A stretch of 64,000 bases of DNA from Alphaproteobacteria bacterium (GTDB taxonomy: Bacteria > Myxococcota_A > UBA796 > GCA-2862545), in NCBI GenBank assembly GCA_020632955.1, contig JACKEO010000007.1, positions 150,290 through 214,289 of the forward strand, written 5' to 3'. Below are positions 36,223-46,259 of this stretch, in pieces. The position numbers and the translations under genes are program-made. Position 1 is the stretch's first letter. Every line of letters starts with the position of its first letter. Below the pieces are notes generated by a model. It saw nothing but the letters and a program-made list of their open reading frames with translations, did no database searches and was not told where the DNA came from.

Positions 36223-36920
36223 GCCTGGTGCGCACGGCCACGGGCGCGCTGGTGCCGGTGGCCCCCGACCTCTGGATCGTGGACCACCACAGGGTGGCGC
36301 TGGGCCTGCACGTGCGGCTGCGCATGACCGTGGTGCGCCTCCCCGACGGCGACCTGCTGCTCTACTCCCCCGTGCCGCTCGACGACGCCCTCGTCGCCGC
36401 GCTCGACGCCCTCGGGCCCGTCGCCCACCTCGTGGCGCCGAGCGGGTCCCACCACCTGCACGCGGGCGCTGCGCAGGCCCGCTGGCCGCAGGCGCGCCTC
36501 TGGGGCTCTCCCGCGCTGCCCGCCAAGCGGCCCGACCTCCGCTTCGACGCGATCCTGGAGGACGCCGACGGGGCCTTCCAGGGCGTCTTCGACGTCACCG
36601 TGCTCCGGGGCATCCCGCGCCTGCAGGAGGCGGTGCTCTTCCACCGGCCGAGCCGCTCGCTGCTGGTCTGCGATCTGGTCATCCACGTGACCGAGGAGCG
36701 TCACCCGCTCACCGTGCCCCTGTGGTGTGCGCTCGGGGTGTGGCGACGGGTGGGCTCCCCGCGGGCGTGGCGGCTGTGGACGAAGGACCGCGCGGCCCTG
36801 CGCACCAGCGTCGACCGCGTGCTCGGGTGGGAGGTCGACCGCATCGTGGTGGCCCACGGCACGATCGTCGAGGAGGAGGCGCGCGCCCGCCTGGCCGTGG
36901 CGATGTCCTGGCTCGGGTGA
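36219..36920 (+). CDS. DUF4336-like protein (soluble paralog)
   Basis: 233 residues. The sequence from VAPDLWIVDHHRVALGL through HLVAPSGSHHLHAGAA to VDRIVVAHGTIVEEEARARLA is clearly related to the C-terminal half of the protein at 14542-15642, with the same HH and late-His positions, but lacks its membrane hairpin. The fold is probably metallo-beta-lactamase-like. The GTG overlaps the SDR stop by 4 nt. Enzymatic activity is not established for this family. Confidence 0.8.
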   Translation: MSLVRTATGALVPVAPDLWIVDHHRVALGLHVRLRMTVVRLPDGDLLLYSPVPLDDALVAALDALGPVAHLVAPSGSHHLHAGAAQARWPQARLWGSPALPAKRPDLRFDAILEDADGAFQGVFDVTVLRGIPRLQEAVLFHRPSRSLLVCDLVIHVTEERHPLTVPLWCALGVWRRVGSPRAWRLWTKDRAALRTSVDRVLGWEVDRIVVAHGTIVEEEARARLAVAMSWLG

Positions 36921-36927
36921 GCCGGGC

Positions 36928-37371
36928 TCAGGCGCCGGGGGTGGCCGCGGCCAGCAGGGCCTGCAGCGTGGCCAGCAGGCCCACGCCCTCCGTCTCGGTG
37001 TCGGCCCACAGGTAGACCGTGGCGTCCTCGCGGTCGGCGTGGGCGCGCAGGCGTGCGATCAGCTCCTGCACGGCGGGCGCCCGTACCGCATGGAGGTCCA
37101 CCTCGAGGCCGACGCGGTCGAGGAGCGCCCGGAACTGCTCGTGCTCCGCGCGCAGCTCCTGCACGTCCACGCCGTGCCGATCCTCCAGGCGGGGGAAGAG
37201 CTCCCGCTCCTCGGCGGCGAGGTGGGCGCGGAGGACGGCCTCGAACCGGGTCCACAGCGCGCGCAGGGTCTGGGCCTCCGCGCCCGCCTCGGCGGCCGAC
37301 TCCAGCTCGTCGAACAGCCCATCGAGGCGTGCGTGATCGCCCAGGAGGAGGTCGTGGATGGGGGTGCTCAT
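36928..37371 (-). CDS. Hemerythrin HHE-domain protein
   Basis: 147 residues. The iron ligands of the HHE fold are recognisable: HDLLLGDHARLD near the N-terminus, HLAAEERELFPRLE (His50, Glu54), EHEQF (about residues 76-80) and a late H-x-x-x-D (about 111-115). Such di-iron proteins bind O2 or NO or serve in iron and oxidative stress handling. The ATG at 37371 has GGAG 5 nt upstream; starting earlier would add a non-conserved tail. It stands alone on the minus strand, 7 nt from the convergent DUF4336 gene. Confidence 0.9.
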   Translation of the reverse strand: MSTPIHDLLLGDHARLDGLFDELESAAEAGAEAQTLRALWTRFEAVLRAHLAAEERELFPRLEDRHGVDVQELRAEHEQFRALLDRVGLEVDLHAVRAPAVQELIARLRAHADREDATVYLWADTETEGVGLLATLQALLAAATPGA

Positions 37372-37438
37372 GGGGACTCCGGGGGTGTACCGGGCTCCCA
37401 GCACGGGGCGTGCCACGCGCCCACGGTGCGCGGCGGGC

Positions 37439-38604
<1,166 letters not shown>

Positions 38605-38605
<1 letters not shown>

Positions 38606-39654
38606 CACGGGCACCCCGGCAGCACGGTGCAGTCGGTGAGCTCGATGCGACGCACCTCGGTGGGCACCTCCTGCAGGTCCAGCGTGGACTCCCGCACGAG
38701 ACCCACGCCCTCCACGTACCAGCGATCCACCTGGGTGCGGCGCGCGATGTCGGGCCCGATCGCCTCGGCGCTCGTGCCGAAGATCTCGCCGAAGACGTCA
38801 CCGAAGAGGTCGCCGAAGAGGCAGGCGAAGTCGGTGCGCTCCGACAGCACCGACCGCGTCATCACCGTGACGTGCCAGGCCTCCACCTCGCCGAGGCCCG
38901 CCACCGTGATCGTCTCGAGGCCCGCCGGGTAGGTGACCTCGTCGAGGGTGCGGTTGGCGCGCTGGTCACGACCGCAGAAGGCGTTCCACCAGTTGGCGAG
39001 CTCGGCGCGGCGGCCACCCCAGGCCCCCACCGAGCCCTGGTAGGGCGCCTCGGGCGGGCCCAGGTGGGCGAAGCGCTCGCCGGCGATCAGGTTGACCTTC
39101 CGCGAGCCGCCCACGGCCTGCAGCTGCGTGACCAGCCTGAAGGGGGCGTGGGGGTCGAGGGTGCCGCCGCCGCAGGCCTGCCAGTGGCGGGCGATGACGC
39201 CGGAGGCGCTGCCGTTCGTCTGCACCGTGACGTCGTGCGACCAGCCCGTGTTGGGCAGGCCGAGCGCGTCGAGGATGGGCTTCGACAGGTCGGGGACCGG
39301 CTGCGCGCCCTTGGCGGTGTGCAGCTCCACCACCGAGCCCTTGGGCGACACCACCTCGCCGCCGGCGATCGTCACCTCGTACGTGCGGGTCCAGCCCACC
39401 ACCTCCACCGGATCGAAGGGGTGGCAGAGGTTCGACGGCGTGACGACCTCGGCCTCCGGGTAGGTGTCGACCGTGGGCTGGGGCGCCGTGTCGACCTCCA
39501 GCGTGCCCGAGTCGTCCGGGCCGCTGTCGCCGCCTCCGCTGTCGTCGGGCGCGCTGTCGTCGGGCGTGAGGTCCACCACGCGGTCGGGTCGCCCGCCGTC
39601 GGGCGTGCCGGCGCACGCCGCGCAGAGGGCCAGCAGGACGGTGTGTGCGCGCAT
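38605..39654 (-). CDS. Hypothetical lipoprotein, partner of the MopE-like gene
   Basis: 349 residues. The signal ends ALCAACAG with a Cys at position 14, followed by a DDSAPDDSGGGDSG linker. The remaining 270 residues are beta-rich with several Cys (CHPF, CGGGT, FCGRD, FACLF, LTDCTVLPGC). I recognise no family. The TGATG overlap with the MopE-like gene implies co-translation, so the two exported proteins may form a complex. A TAGGC -10-like element lies about 25 nt upstream. Confidence 0.78.
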
Positions 39655-39715
39655 GTCGGTCCCCCGTCGAGGCGGTCCGCCTAACCGTCGCCCTGCGGCG
39701 TCGCGACCGCTTCGC

Positions 39716-40372
39716 TCACCCGGCGCCCGTGGCCCGCACGAAGGCCAGAGCGGCCTCGGGATCCAGCCTGCCCCCGCTGCGCACCCCGCTGCAGAGGTCC
39801 ACGCCGAAGGGGCCCACCGCGGCGATGGCGTCGGCCACGTTCGACGCGCGCAGCCCGCCCGCGAGCCACACGGGGCACGGCACGGCGCGCACCACCCGTG
39901 CGCTCACCGCCCAGTCGTGGGTGCGACCGGTGCCGCCGTACACGGGTGCGTCCCCGGCGGGCGCGCCCGAGTCGAGGAGCACGGCGTCGACGTGGGGAGC
40001 GACGGCACGTGCCTCGGCCTCGGCCTCGGGTCCGCCCACGTGCACCACCTGCACGATGCGCACGGCGGGATGGTGCTGGCGCAGCGCCGCCCACGCGGCG
40101 GGGGGCACCCGGTCGCACAGCTGCACCGTGGCCACCCGTGCCCGACGCACCTGCGCCACGAGGGCCTCGGGGTCGGCCTCCCGGGTGAGCAGCCAGGGGT
40201 CGACGCCCGGCGGGCAGCGGGACGCGAGCTGGCCGATGCGGTCGTCGTCGTCGATCACCTCGGGCCCCGACAGCCCGCGGCCGACGAAGCCCACGCAGTC
40301 GGCCCCTGCGGCGATGGCGGCGTCGAGCTCGGCCTCGTCCTGGATGCAGCAGATCTTCACGCGGACGCGCAC
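39716..40372 (-). CDS. Phosphoribosylanthranilate isomerase-like protein (divergent TrpF)
   Basis: 218 residues, a TIM-barrel of TrpF length. The start VRVRVKICCIQDEAELDAAIAAGADCVGFV has the catalytic Cys in KIC. Other family blocks are VQVVHV, LLDSG..YGGTGRTHDW and WLAGGLRASNVADAI. The end GVDLCSGVRSGGRLDPEA departs from the usual VSSGVE..G-KD. No other trp gene is near, so it may be a solitary TrpF or a paralog with another substrate. The GTG at 40372 was chosen because GGAGG lies 4 nt upstream. Confidence 0.8.
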   Translation of the reverse strand: MRVRVKICCIQDEAELDAAIAAGADCVGFVGRGLSGPEVIDDDDRIGQLASRCPPGVDPWLLTREADPEALVAQVRRARVATVQLCDRVPPAAWAALRQHHPAVRIVQVVHVGGPEAEAEARAVAPHVDAVLLDSGAPAGDAPVYGGTGRTHDWAVSARVVRAVPCPVWLAGGLRASNVADAIAAVGPFGVDLCSGVRSGGRLDPEAALAFVRATGAG

Positions 40373-40463
40373 GCGGCCTCCCCACCCTCCGGCTACCGCG
40401 TGCGGCGCGGGAGGGGCCAACACCGGGGCACCGCGGTACGGCGCAGGCCTGCCGGAGGCTGCC

Positions 40464-41252
40464 GTGAGCGACGACCGCCCTCGCGTGCGGGTCACCCGAC
40501 GCGACGCCCTGCACGTGCTGACCCTCGACCGCGCGGCGAAGCGCAATGCCTTCGACCTGCGCATGCTGGGCGAGCTCGCCGAGGCGCTCACGGCCTTCGA
40601 GGACGACGACGAGGCACGCTGCGCCGTGCTCCTCGCCGACGGCGACCACTTCACCGCGGGGCTCGATCTCGCCGAGGTGGGACCCGCCGTGCACGACGGC
40701 GAGGCCCTCTTCCCCCACGGGCACGTCGACCCCCTCGGCCTCTACGGCCGCGTGCGCCGCAAGCCGCTGGTGATGGCGGTGCAGGGCTGGTGCCTCACGA
40801 TCGGCATCGAGCTGCTCCTGGCCGCCGACGTGCGCCTGGCCGCCGAGGGCACCCGCTTCGGCCAGATCGAGATCAACCGCGGGATCTTCCCGTTCGGAGG
40901 GGCCACGATCCGGCTGCCCCAGGTGGCGGGCTGGGGCAATGCGATGCGCTGGCTGCTCACCGGCGAGGTCTTCGACGCGGCGGAGGCCCTGCGCATCGGC
41001 CTCGTCGCGGAGGTCACCGCACCCGAGGCGCTGCATGCCCGTGCGCTGGAGCTGGCGGCCGCCATCGCCCGGCGTGCGCCGCTGGGCGTGCGGGCCACGC
41101 TCGCGTCGGCGCGCCTGGCCGCCGAGGAGGGTCCCGATGCCGCCGCAGCCGCGCTGCTCGAGCAGGCTGCCGCCTTGATGGACACCGAGGATGCGGCCGA
41201 GGGCATGGCCTCCTTCGTCGAGCGTCGCGAGGCCACCTTCCGTGGACGGTGA
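40464..41252 (+). CDS. Enoyl-CoA hydratase/isomerase (crotonase) family protein
   Basis: 262 residues from a GTG with GGAGG 5 nt upstream. LTLDRAAKRNAFDLRML, HFTAGLDLAEV and the oxyanion-hole block QGWCLTIGIELLLAADVRLA are crotonase hallmarks. The usual catalytic Glu pair region reads INRGIFPFGGATIRLP, so Glu may be missing on one side, which fits a non-hydratase crotonase. It overlaps the next gene by 11 nt. Pathway unknown. Confidence 0.9.
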   Translation: MSDDRPRVRVTRRDALHVLTLDRAAKRNAFDLRMLGELAEALTAFEDDDEARCAVLLADGDHFTAGLDLAEVGPAVHDGEALFPHGHVDPLGLYGRVRRKPLVMAVQGWCLTIGIELLLAADVRLAAEGTRFGQIEINRGIFPFGGATIRLPQVAGWGNAMRWLLTGEVFDAAEALRIGLVAEVTAPEALHARALELAAAIARRAPLGVRATLASARLAAEEGPDAAAAALLEQAAALMDTEDAAEGMASFVERREATFRGR

Positions 41253-41952
41253 GGGGCGCGGCCGGCGCACCCCCGACGGACGACCCGCAGGGGCCGCCGG
41301 TTTCGACGACGCCTTCTGGCAACAGGTCTACGGCCGGCCCGAGACCATGGACGGCCTGGTCAACGCCCGCGCCCACGCCGCCTGCATCGCCAGCGCCTTC
41401 GAGGTGGCGCTCCAGCCGCTCGACTCGGTGATCGACCTCGGCTTCGGGCTCGGGCACATGCTGCAGGCCGTGCTCGAGGCGGTGCGACCGCGGCGGGCCT
41501 TCGGCATCGAGCCGTCGCCGAGCGCCTTCGCGTCGGTGCAGGGGCGCCGGCTGGCCCCGGCGGAGACCCGCCTGTCGCTGGAACGCCTGGACCTGGTGGG
41601 GTGGTGCCGGCGGCCGACCCATCCGCGCCACGAGGTGGACCTGGGCGTGTGCGCGAGCGTGCTCCAGTACCTGGAGGACGAGGAGGTGGTCGAGGTGGTG
41701 CCGGTGCTCGCGCAGCGCCTGCGGTGGCTGTACCTGACCGTGCCCACCGACGCCGAGTACCTCCAGCAGGCCGAGGACGAGCACTTCGTGGACCCGTGGG
41801 CCATCCACCGCCCCCGCGCCTTCTACGTGGATCTGCTGCGGCCCTGGTTCGACGTGGTGGGCACCCGCCTGCTCGAGTCGCGGGTGCGGGTGGAACGGTG
41901 GCAGAGCCCCTTCACCGACGACCTCTACCGGGGCTGGCCCGACGGGGTGTGA
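41242..41952 (+). CDS. SAM-dependent methyltransferase-like protein
   Basis: 236 residues. A Rossmann methyltransferase core is suggested by VIDLGFGLGHMLQAVLEAV (motif I), FGIEPSPSAFASVQ (acidic residue after strand 2) and VDLGVCASVLQYLEDEEVVEV (motif with the typical helix). A GTG at 41242, inside the end of the crotonase gene, is the only start before the conserved part apart from internal ATG codons. It is translationally linked to the crotonase. Substrate unknown. Confidence 0.82.
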   Translation: MDGEGRGRRTPDGRPAGAAGFDDAFWQQVYGRPETMDGLVNARAHAACIASAFEVALQPLDSVIDLGFGLGHMLQAVLEAVRPRRAFGIEPSPSAFASVQGRRLAPAETRLSLERLDLVGWCRRPTHPRHEVDLGVCASVLQYLEDEEVVEVVPVLAQRLRWLYLTVPTDAEYLQQAEDEHFVDPWAIHRPRAFYVDLLRPWFDVVGTRLLESRVRVERWQSPFTDDLYRGWPDGV

Positions 41953-41986
41953 GGCGGATCCGGGGGAGACGACCCCAGGCAGCGGC

Positions 41987-43036
41987 TCATGCGCGCACCT
42001 CCTCGGGGGGCCGGGCGCCGAGGAGCAGCCGGCGGGCGGGGGCGATCACCGCGGCCCAGGTCGCTGCGTGCACCTCGCGGACCCGTGCGCCCGAGAGCCA
42101 GCCGTGGTCGGGATCGCCGGGGTGGTCGGGGAGGGGCCCGGGCGGGTGGAGGGCCGCTTGCGCCACCCCGCGCAGGTGGGGACGCGCCTCGAGCAGCCAC
42201 CGCGCCGTGCGCCAGGCCAGCGCGGCGTGGCGTGTCTCGTCGTCGGCGATGGCCTCGAGCGTGGCACGGAGCACCGGGTCGCGCACGCTCGCGGCGGCTT
42301 CGTGCGCCCGCGCCGCCGCCAGGGTCTCGCCGACGCACCCGCCCACGACGGTGTCGATCAGGAGCGCCTCTGCGCCCTGGGGGAGCTCGCTCGTGGCGAG
42401 GGGGAGGGCCGGCGCGTGGATCGCGTGGCCGGCGAAGCGGGACGCCGCGGCGAAGCAGGCCTCGGCGTGACGGACCTCGTCTGCCTGGGCGGCGACGTGG
42501 GCGGCGACGAGCTCGGCCGGGGCGCCGAGCGCGAGGAGCTGCAGGACCGCGCGTGCGAAGGCGGCCACGGACGCGTGCTCGTGCAGGGCGCGCTCGACCC
42601 AGTGTGCGGCGCGGGCGTCGCCGGGGTCGTCCACGTGCGGCTGCCGGATGTGGCCTGCCGGGTCGCGCAGCGGTCGTCCCTCGACGCAGCCCGGGTCGGG
42701 GCGGTGGAGGAGGTAGCAGCAGTCGTCGTCCTCGCGGATGCCGGCGTCGGCGCCGCGCACGGGACCGCAGGTCACCTGGGCGCCCTCGTCCGAGCAGTCC
42801 GTGGGGTCGACGCCGACCCATGAGGTCAGGAGGTCGACGGGGGTGGGGTCGCGTGGGCAGGACCCCTCGGCGGCCGGCAGGCAGGCCCACCCGAGGTCCG
42901 CGTCGTGCCCGGCGGTGGCGAGGTCGGGCAGCGTGGTGTCGCACGTGCGCCCGTGGGGGTCCTGGGGTGCGCCTGCGCAGCCCGCGAGCGCCGCGGCGAT
43001 CGCCACGACGAGGGGTCGGAGCGCGTGCTCGTCCAT
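41987..43036 (-). CDS. Lipoprotein with ferritin-like di-iron domain
   Basis: 349 residues. The signal ends LAGCAG. A Cys-rich region (residues 25-130) with DPTDCSDEGAQVTCGPV and DDDCCYLLH precedes a four-helix ferritin-like domain whose ligands are seen as EHASVAAFARAVLQLL, DEVRHAEACFAAA and DDETRHAALAWR (E...E-x-x-H pairs). Such domains can oxidise iron or hydroxylate substrates. The lipid anchor suggests an extracytoplasmic ferroxidase or redox role. It may be regulated separately: a TAGGGT -10-like element (43068 to 43063) overlaps the stop of the TetR gene. Confidence 0.85.
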   Translation of the reverse strand: MDEHALRPLVVAIAAALAGCAGAPQDPHGRTCDTTLPDLATAGHDADLGWACLPAAEGSCPRDPTPVDLLTSWVGVDPTDCSDEGAQVTCGPVRGADAGIREDDDCCYLLHRPDPGCVEGRPLRDPAGHIRQPHVDDPGDARAAHWVERALHEHASVAAFARAVLQLLALGAPAELVAAHVAAQADEVRHAEACFAAASRFAGHAIHAPALPLATSELPQGAEALLIDTVVGGCVGETLAAARAHEAAASVRDPVLRATLEAIADDETRHAALAWRTARWLLEARPHLRGVAQAALHPPGPLPDHPGDPDHGWLSGARVREVHAATWAAVIAPARRLLLGARPPEEVRA

Positions 43037-43065
43037 CGCCTCTCCACCCCGTGCCCGGGCGCACC

Positions 43066-43728
43066 CTACCCGCGGCGGGGCGCGAGTGTCGCCTCCAGGA
43101 AGGCGATCGCCTCGTCGGCCACCCCGAGCGCGGCCTCGAGCTCGGCGTCGGTGAGCGCGGGGGCGCGGGCGACGAACCCGTCGAGGTCGGTGTCGAGGGC
43201 ATCGAGGAAGGCGCGCAGCAGGCCATCCTGCAGCACGCCCTGCACGAAGCGCGCTGTGGAGGGGAGCGGCAGGTCGGCGCGCACATGGCCGCGGGCCTGG
43301 CCCGCCTGGAGCCAGCCCGTCAGGAAGTCCAGCGTCTGGCGGTCGAGCGAGGTGCGCAGGGCGGCGAGACGGGGCTCCACCGACGGCTCGAGCGTGCGCA
43401 GGCCCAGACGGCTCCAGGCGGGCTCGGCGCGCCAGGCCCGCAGCCCGGCGCGGTAGGCGAGACGGAGCTGCTCGAAGGGACCCGCGTCGTCGGGCAGCGC
43501 GGCCATCACCCGGGCGCGTCGCCGTCCGCCCTCCTCCACCAGCCACGAGAACAGGCCGAACTTGTCGTCGAAGTACTGGTAGACACTGCCCTTCGCGATG
43601 CCGAGGCGGGCCACGAGCTGGCTGATGCTCGCCTGGTCGTAGGGCTGGCTCGCGAAGGTGTCGACGGCGGCCTCGACGAAGCGCGCGCGCTTGTCGTCGG
43701 GGAGGGCGAGGAAGGTGGCGGAGGGCAC
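43066..43728 (-). CDS. TetR-family transcriptional regulator
   Basis: 220 residues. The N-terminal helix-turn-helix is clear: RARFVEAAVDTFASQPYDQASISQLVARLGIAKGSVYQYFDDKFGLF contains the canonical GIAKGSVYQYF recognition helix. The C-terminal ligand-binding domain has no specific signature. It starts 3 nt after the Coq4-like gene (GTG with AGGAG 7 nt upstream) and is probably cotranscribed with it. The palindromes upstream of the operon (44368-44406) are likely its operators, so it may autoregulate. Confidence 0.92.
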   Translation of the reverse strand: MPSATFLALPDDKRARFVEAAVDTFASQPYDQASISQLVARLGIAKGSVYQYFDDKFGLFSWLVEEGGRRRARVMAALPDDAGPFEQLRLAYRAGLRAWRAEPAWSRLGLRTLEPSVEPRLAALRTSLDRQTLDFLTGWLQAGQARGHVRADLPLPSTARFVQGVLQDGLLRAFLDALDTDLDGFVARAPALTDAELEAALGVADEAIAFLEATLAPRRG

Positions 43729-43731
43729 GGG

Positions 43732-44352
43732 TCAGCTCCTGTCGTCGACGAGGCCCAGCTCGGCGCGCAGGTCGTCGAGCGGCGTGTCGAAGCGGTCCTC
43801 GAGGCGCACCCCCAGCAGGAAGGGGGCACGACGGCCGAGCTGGTAGCCCCGTCGCCAGGCGCCGAGGAGGGCACCGAGCCGGAAGCCGGACCGGAAGGGG
43901 TAGATCAGCCAGGCCATCGCCGCCTGGGCCCAGAGGGTGCGCGCGTAGTCCTGGCCGCAGGTGAAGGCGAGGACCCCGAGCTCGCCCACCCAGTCGGGCC
44001 CGTAGCCCAGCAGCACGTGGAACATGTCGTGGGTGGCGGCGTAGCGGATGCCGTAGGTGTTCCGGGCCCGGGTGGCGGCGTCGATGGTGTCGGAGAGCAC
44101 CAGCGGCGACAGGCCGTGGGCGTCGAGGAAGTCGGCGTAGGCGCGCCCGAAGGTGCCCACGGGCAGGGCGCGCAGCGCGGCGACGTCGAGCGAGGGGAGC
44201 CACCCGCGCACCGGCGCGAGCTGCCCACGCAGGGCGGGACGCGCGTCCACGCCGAAGAGGTCGAGCTTGAGGATGGCGATGTCGCCCGCGTGGGCGTTGG
44301 CATCCTCCCGTGCGAAGGCGGCGATCTGTCGGATGGTGGCCAGGCGGGACAT
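43732..44352 (-). CDS. Coq4-family protein (ubiquinone biosynthesis-like)
   Basis: 206 residues. The family signature HDxxHx(11)E is exact: His108-Asp109-Met-Phe-His112, then eleven residues, then Glu124 (in HDMFHVLLGYGPDWVGE). Coq4 in eukaryotes binds the ring precursor and zinc in the coenzyme Q complex; bacterial members are thought to act in quinone or related lipid metabolism. Here it is paired with a TetR regulator and controlled by an operator region, so it may be inducible by a lipophilic compound. The ATG has GGAGG 5 nt upstream. Confidence 0.92.
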   Translation of the reverse strand: MSRLATIRQIAAFAREDANAHAGDIAILKLDLFGVDARPALRGQLAPVRGWLPSLDVAALRALPVGTFGRAYADFLDAHGLSPLVLSDTIDAATRARNTYGIRYAATHDMFHVLLGYGPDWVGELGVLAFTCGQDYARTLWAQAAMAWLIYPFRSGFRLGALLGAWRRGYQLGRRAPFLLGVRLEDRFDTPLDDLRAELGLVDDRS

Positions 44353-44367
44353 GGGAGCCTCCAGCGT

Positions 44368-44406
44368 GTGACCGACCGGTCACTTCATGTGACCACCTAG
44401 TCACAT
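44368..44406 (-). promoter_or_regulatory. Two TetR-type palindromic operators of the coq4-tetR operon
   Basis: GTGACC-gacc-GGTCAC (44368-44383) and ATGTGAC-caccta-GTCACAT (44387-44406) are perfect inverted repeats sharing the half-site GTGAC. They lie 16-54 nt upstream of the ATG at 44352, where they would overlap promoter or leader. Spacing and symmetry are typical for TetR dimers. The following stretch up to 44594 holds no gene or clear signal that I can see. Confidence 0.7.
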
Positions 44407-44594
44407 CGATCGCGCGCGTCCAGTCCACGTCCGGGACGGCCCGCGCGCTCCAGCGAGCGCTGCGATCTGCAAGCGCGACGTCCCGAGACATGCAGACCAC
44501 AAGGATGCAGCGCTGGCCGCGCTCCTGCCGACCTCGGACCCCGTCGGCATCGCCATGGCCCGAGCGCACCGACCGGGCGTGTGCGGCGTGGGGC

Positions 44595-44623
44595 TTGACC
44601 GTGCGATCACCGTGACCTAGCGT
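44595..44623 (+). promoter_or_regulatory. Sigma-70-like promoter of the PHP gene
   Basis: TTGACC (44595-44600), a 17-nt spacer and TAGCGT (44618-44623). The ATG of the PHP gene follows 22 nt later. Confidence 0.6.
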
Positions 44624-44645
44624 GGTTCCCTGACGAGGTCCGGGG

Positions 44646-45473
44646 ATGCAACCACCCTCGCAAGCCCGCCATTTCGATCTGCACGTGCACACGAACCGGT
44701 CCGACGGCATCGTGTGCCCGGAGGAGGTGGTGGCGCGCGCCGTGGCCTCCGGGCTCGACGTGGTGGCCCTCACGGACCACGACCTCACCGTGGACGTGGC
44801 GCCCGGGGTGCACCGCGACGGCTCCCACGCCGTGCACGTGCTGGCGGGCGCGGAGCTGTCGGGCGTGCACGAGGGCCAGGAGCACCACCTCCTCGTCTAC
44901 TTCCCCGGAGATGCGCCCGACGCCTTCCGCGACTTCTGCGCCGAGCGCTGCCGGGAGCGCGCGGTGCGCTACGAGCGGTCGGTGGAGGCCATCGGCCTGC
45001 CGGGGGTCGAGGCGCCCGATGCGGCGGCGTGTGACGGGCGGCGCGCGCTCACGCGCCACCACCTCGCGCGGGCGCTGGTGGACGCCGGCCACGCCTCCGA
45101 TGTGCGCGAGGCCTTCCAGCGCTTCGCCGACGACGCCCACGGTCACGTGCCCCGCGTGTCGCTGCCCTTCGTCGACGCCATCCGCATCGCCCGCGAGGCC
45201 GGCGGGGTGACCTCCTGGGCCCACCCGCCGCTGCCCGCGCTCCGGCGCCACCTGCCGGCCTTCGTGGAGGCCGGGCTCCAGGGCATCGAGGGCCTGCGTC
45301 CGCTGCTCCCGGCGCGGGATCGACGGGAGATCCGGGCGCTGGCGAAGCAGCACGGCCTGTACGTCACGGGGGGATCGGACTGGCACGGGTGGGCGGGCGA
45401 CACGCTCGGCCTGTTCACCGTGGAGCGCCACGACCTCGACGGCTTCCTGGCGGCGCTGCAGGCCGCGGCGTAG
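44646..45473 (+). CDS. PHP-domain phosphoesterase
   Basis: 275 residues. Metal ligands of the PHP fold are visible: FDLHVHTNRSDG near the N-terminus, ALTDHD, LAGAELSGVHEGQEHHLL, a mid-protein TSWAHPP, and GSDWHGWAG near the C-terminus. The layout matches the YciV/TrpH group (RNase AM and 3',5'-nucleotide bisphosphate phosphatases), so it probably hydrolyses phosphate esters of nucleotides or short RNA. It has its own promoter and is followed by an epimerase-like gene after 9 nt. Confidence 0.9.
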   Translation: MQPPSQARHFDLHVHTNRSDGIVCPEEVVARAVASGLDVVALTDHDLTVDVAPGVHRDGSHAVHVLAGAELSGVHEGQEHHLLVYFPGDAPDAFRDFCAERCRERAVRYERSVEAIGLPGVEAPDAAACDGRRALTRHHLARALVDAGHASDVREAFQRFADDAHGHVPRVSLPFVDAIRIAREAGGVTSWAHPPLPALRRHLPAFVEAGLQGIEGLRPLLPARDRREIRALAKQHGLYVTGGSDWHGWAGDTLGLFTVERHDLDGFLAALQAAA

Positions 45474-45482
45474 CCCGAGGGC

Positions 45483-46229
45483 ATGCGCGTCGTCTTCGGG
45501 AGAAGCCCGGTCGCGGTCGGGCTGGCGGAGTGGCTCGCCCGCGCCGAACCCACGGTGCTCGCCGGCCGCTCGGCCGTCGAGGGCGCCTTCCTGTGGCGGC
45601 AGGCCGACCTGGCGAGCGGGGCGGGCGTGAAGGCCGCGCTCACCGGGGCCCGGCGCGTGTACGTGGTGGTGGACGAGGCCGACGAGGCCGACGGGCTGTT
45701 GGCACTGCTCGCGCGGGCGGCGCGTCTGCGGGGTGCCGTGGTGCTCCCGCTCGGCGCGCCGGCCCCGCCGCTGCTGGGCAAGGTCCCCGGCCTGTCGCGG
45801 GTGCGGCTGGGCCCGGTGTGGGGACCGTCGGAGCCGCTCGTGGCCTCGTGGGCGCGCACGCTCGTGGCCGGGGGACGGGTGTGGCTCGCCGACCCCGGCG
45901 TGTTCCGGCCGCTCGCGGTGGAGGATGCCGTCGCCTACGTGAGCGAGGCGGCGGAGCGGCCGGGGGGCGTGGCGTGGACGGTGCCCGGGCCCTCGGCCGT
46001 GCGCCTGCCCGAGCTCGCCGCGACCCTGGCGAAGGGCCTGGGCAGGCCGCTGCGCACCGTGCGCGTGCCCCTGGGCTGGGCGCTCCGGCGGGCGGGCGTG
46101 GAGCGGGCCCGCCTCGAGCGCTGGCTGGCCACCCCCGAGGGTCCCGCACAGACCGACGGGTGGTCTCCCTCACGGGTGGTGGGGGCCGAGGGCTGGCTGG
46201 GCGATCCCGGGAGCTGGTCCGCCGGTTGA
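45483..46229 (+). CDS. NAD(P)-binding Rossmann-fold protein (extended/atypical SDR-like)
   Basis: 248 residues. The N-terminal MRVVFGRSPVAVGLAEWLA replaces the usual GxxGxxG by GRSPVAVG, so nucleotide binding may be altered. Strand patterns ARRVYVVVDEADEADG, GAVVLPLGAP and the late FRPLAVEDAVAYVSEAAERPGG..WTVPGPSAVRLPELA are like NAD-dependent epimerases and NmrA-like proteins, which end with such an adenine/ligand domain. No catalytic YxxxK is visible. It is cotranscribed with the PHP gene. Function not assigned. Confidence 0.75.
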   Translation: MRVVFGRSPVAVGLAEWLARAEPTVLAGRSAVEGAFLWRQADLASGAGVKAALTGARRVYVVVDEADEADGLLALLARAARLRGAVVLPLGAPAPPLLGKVPGLSRVRLGPVWGPSEPLVASWARTLVAGGRVWLADPGVFRPLAVEDAVAYVSEAAERPGGVAWTVPGPSAVRLPELAATLAKGLGRPLRTVRVPLGWALRRAGVERARLERWLATPEGPAQTDGWSPSRVVGAEGWLGDPGSWSAG

Positions 46230-46259
46230 CATTCGTGTCAGCTTTCCGCGCGCGGGGTC

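Noticed and set aside
44401..44610. 69-codon minus-strand frame in the gap upstream of the Coq4 gene
   Set aside because: No Shine-Dalgarno, no hydrophobic or domain pattern, and it would overlap the palindromic operators.
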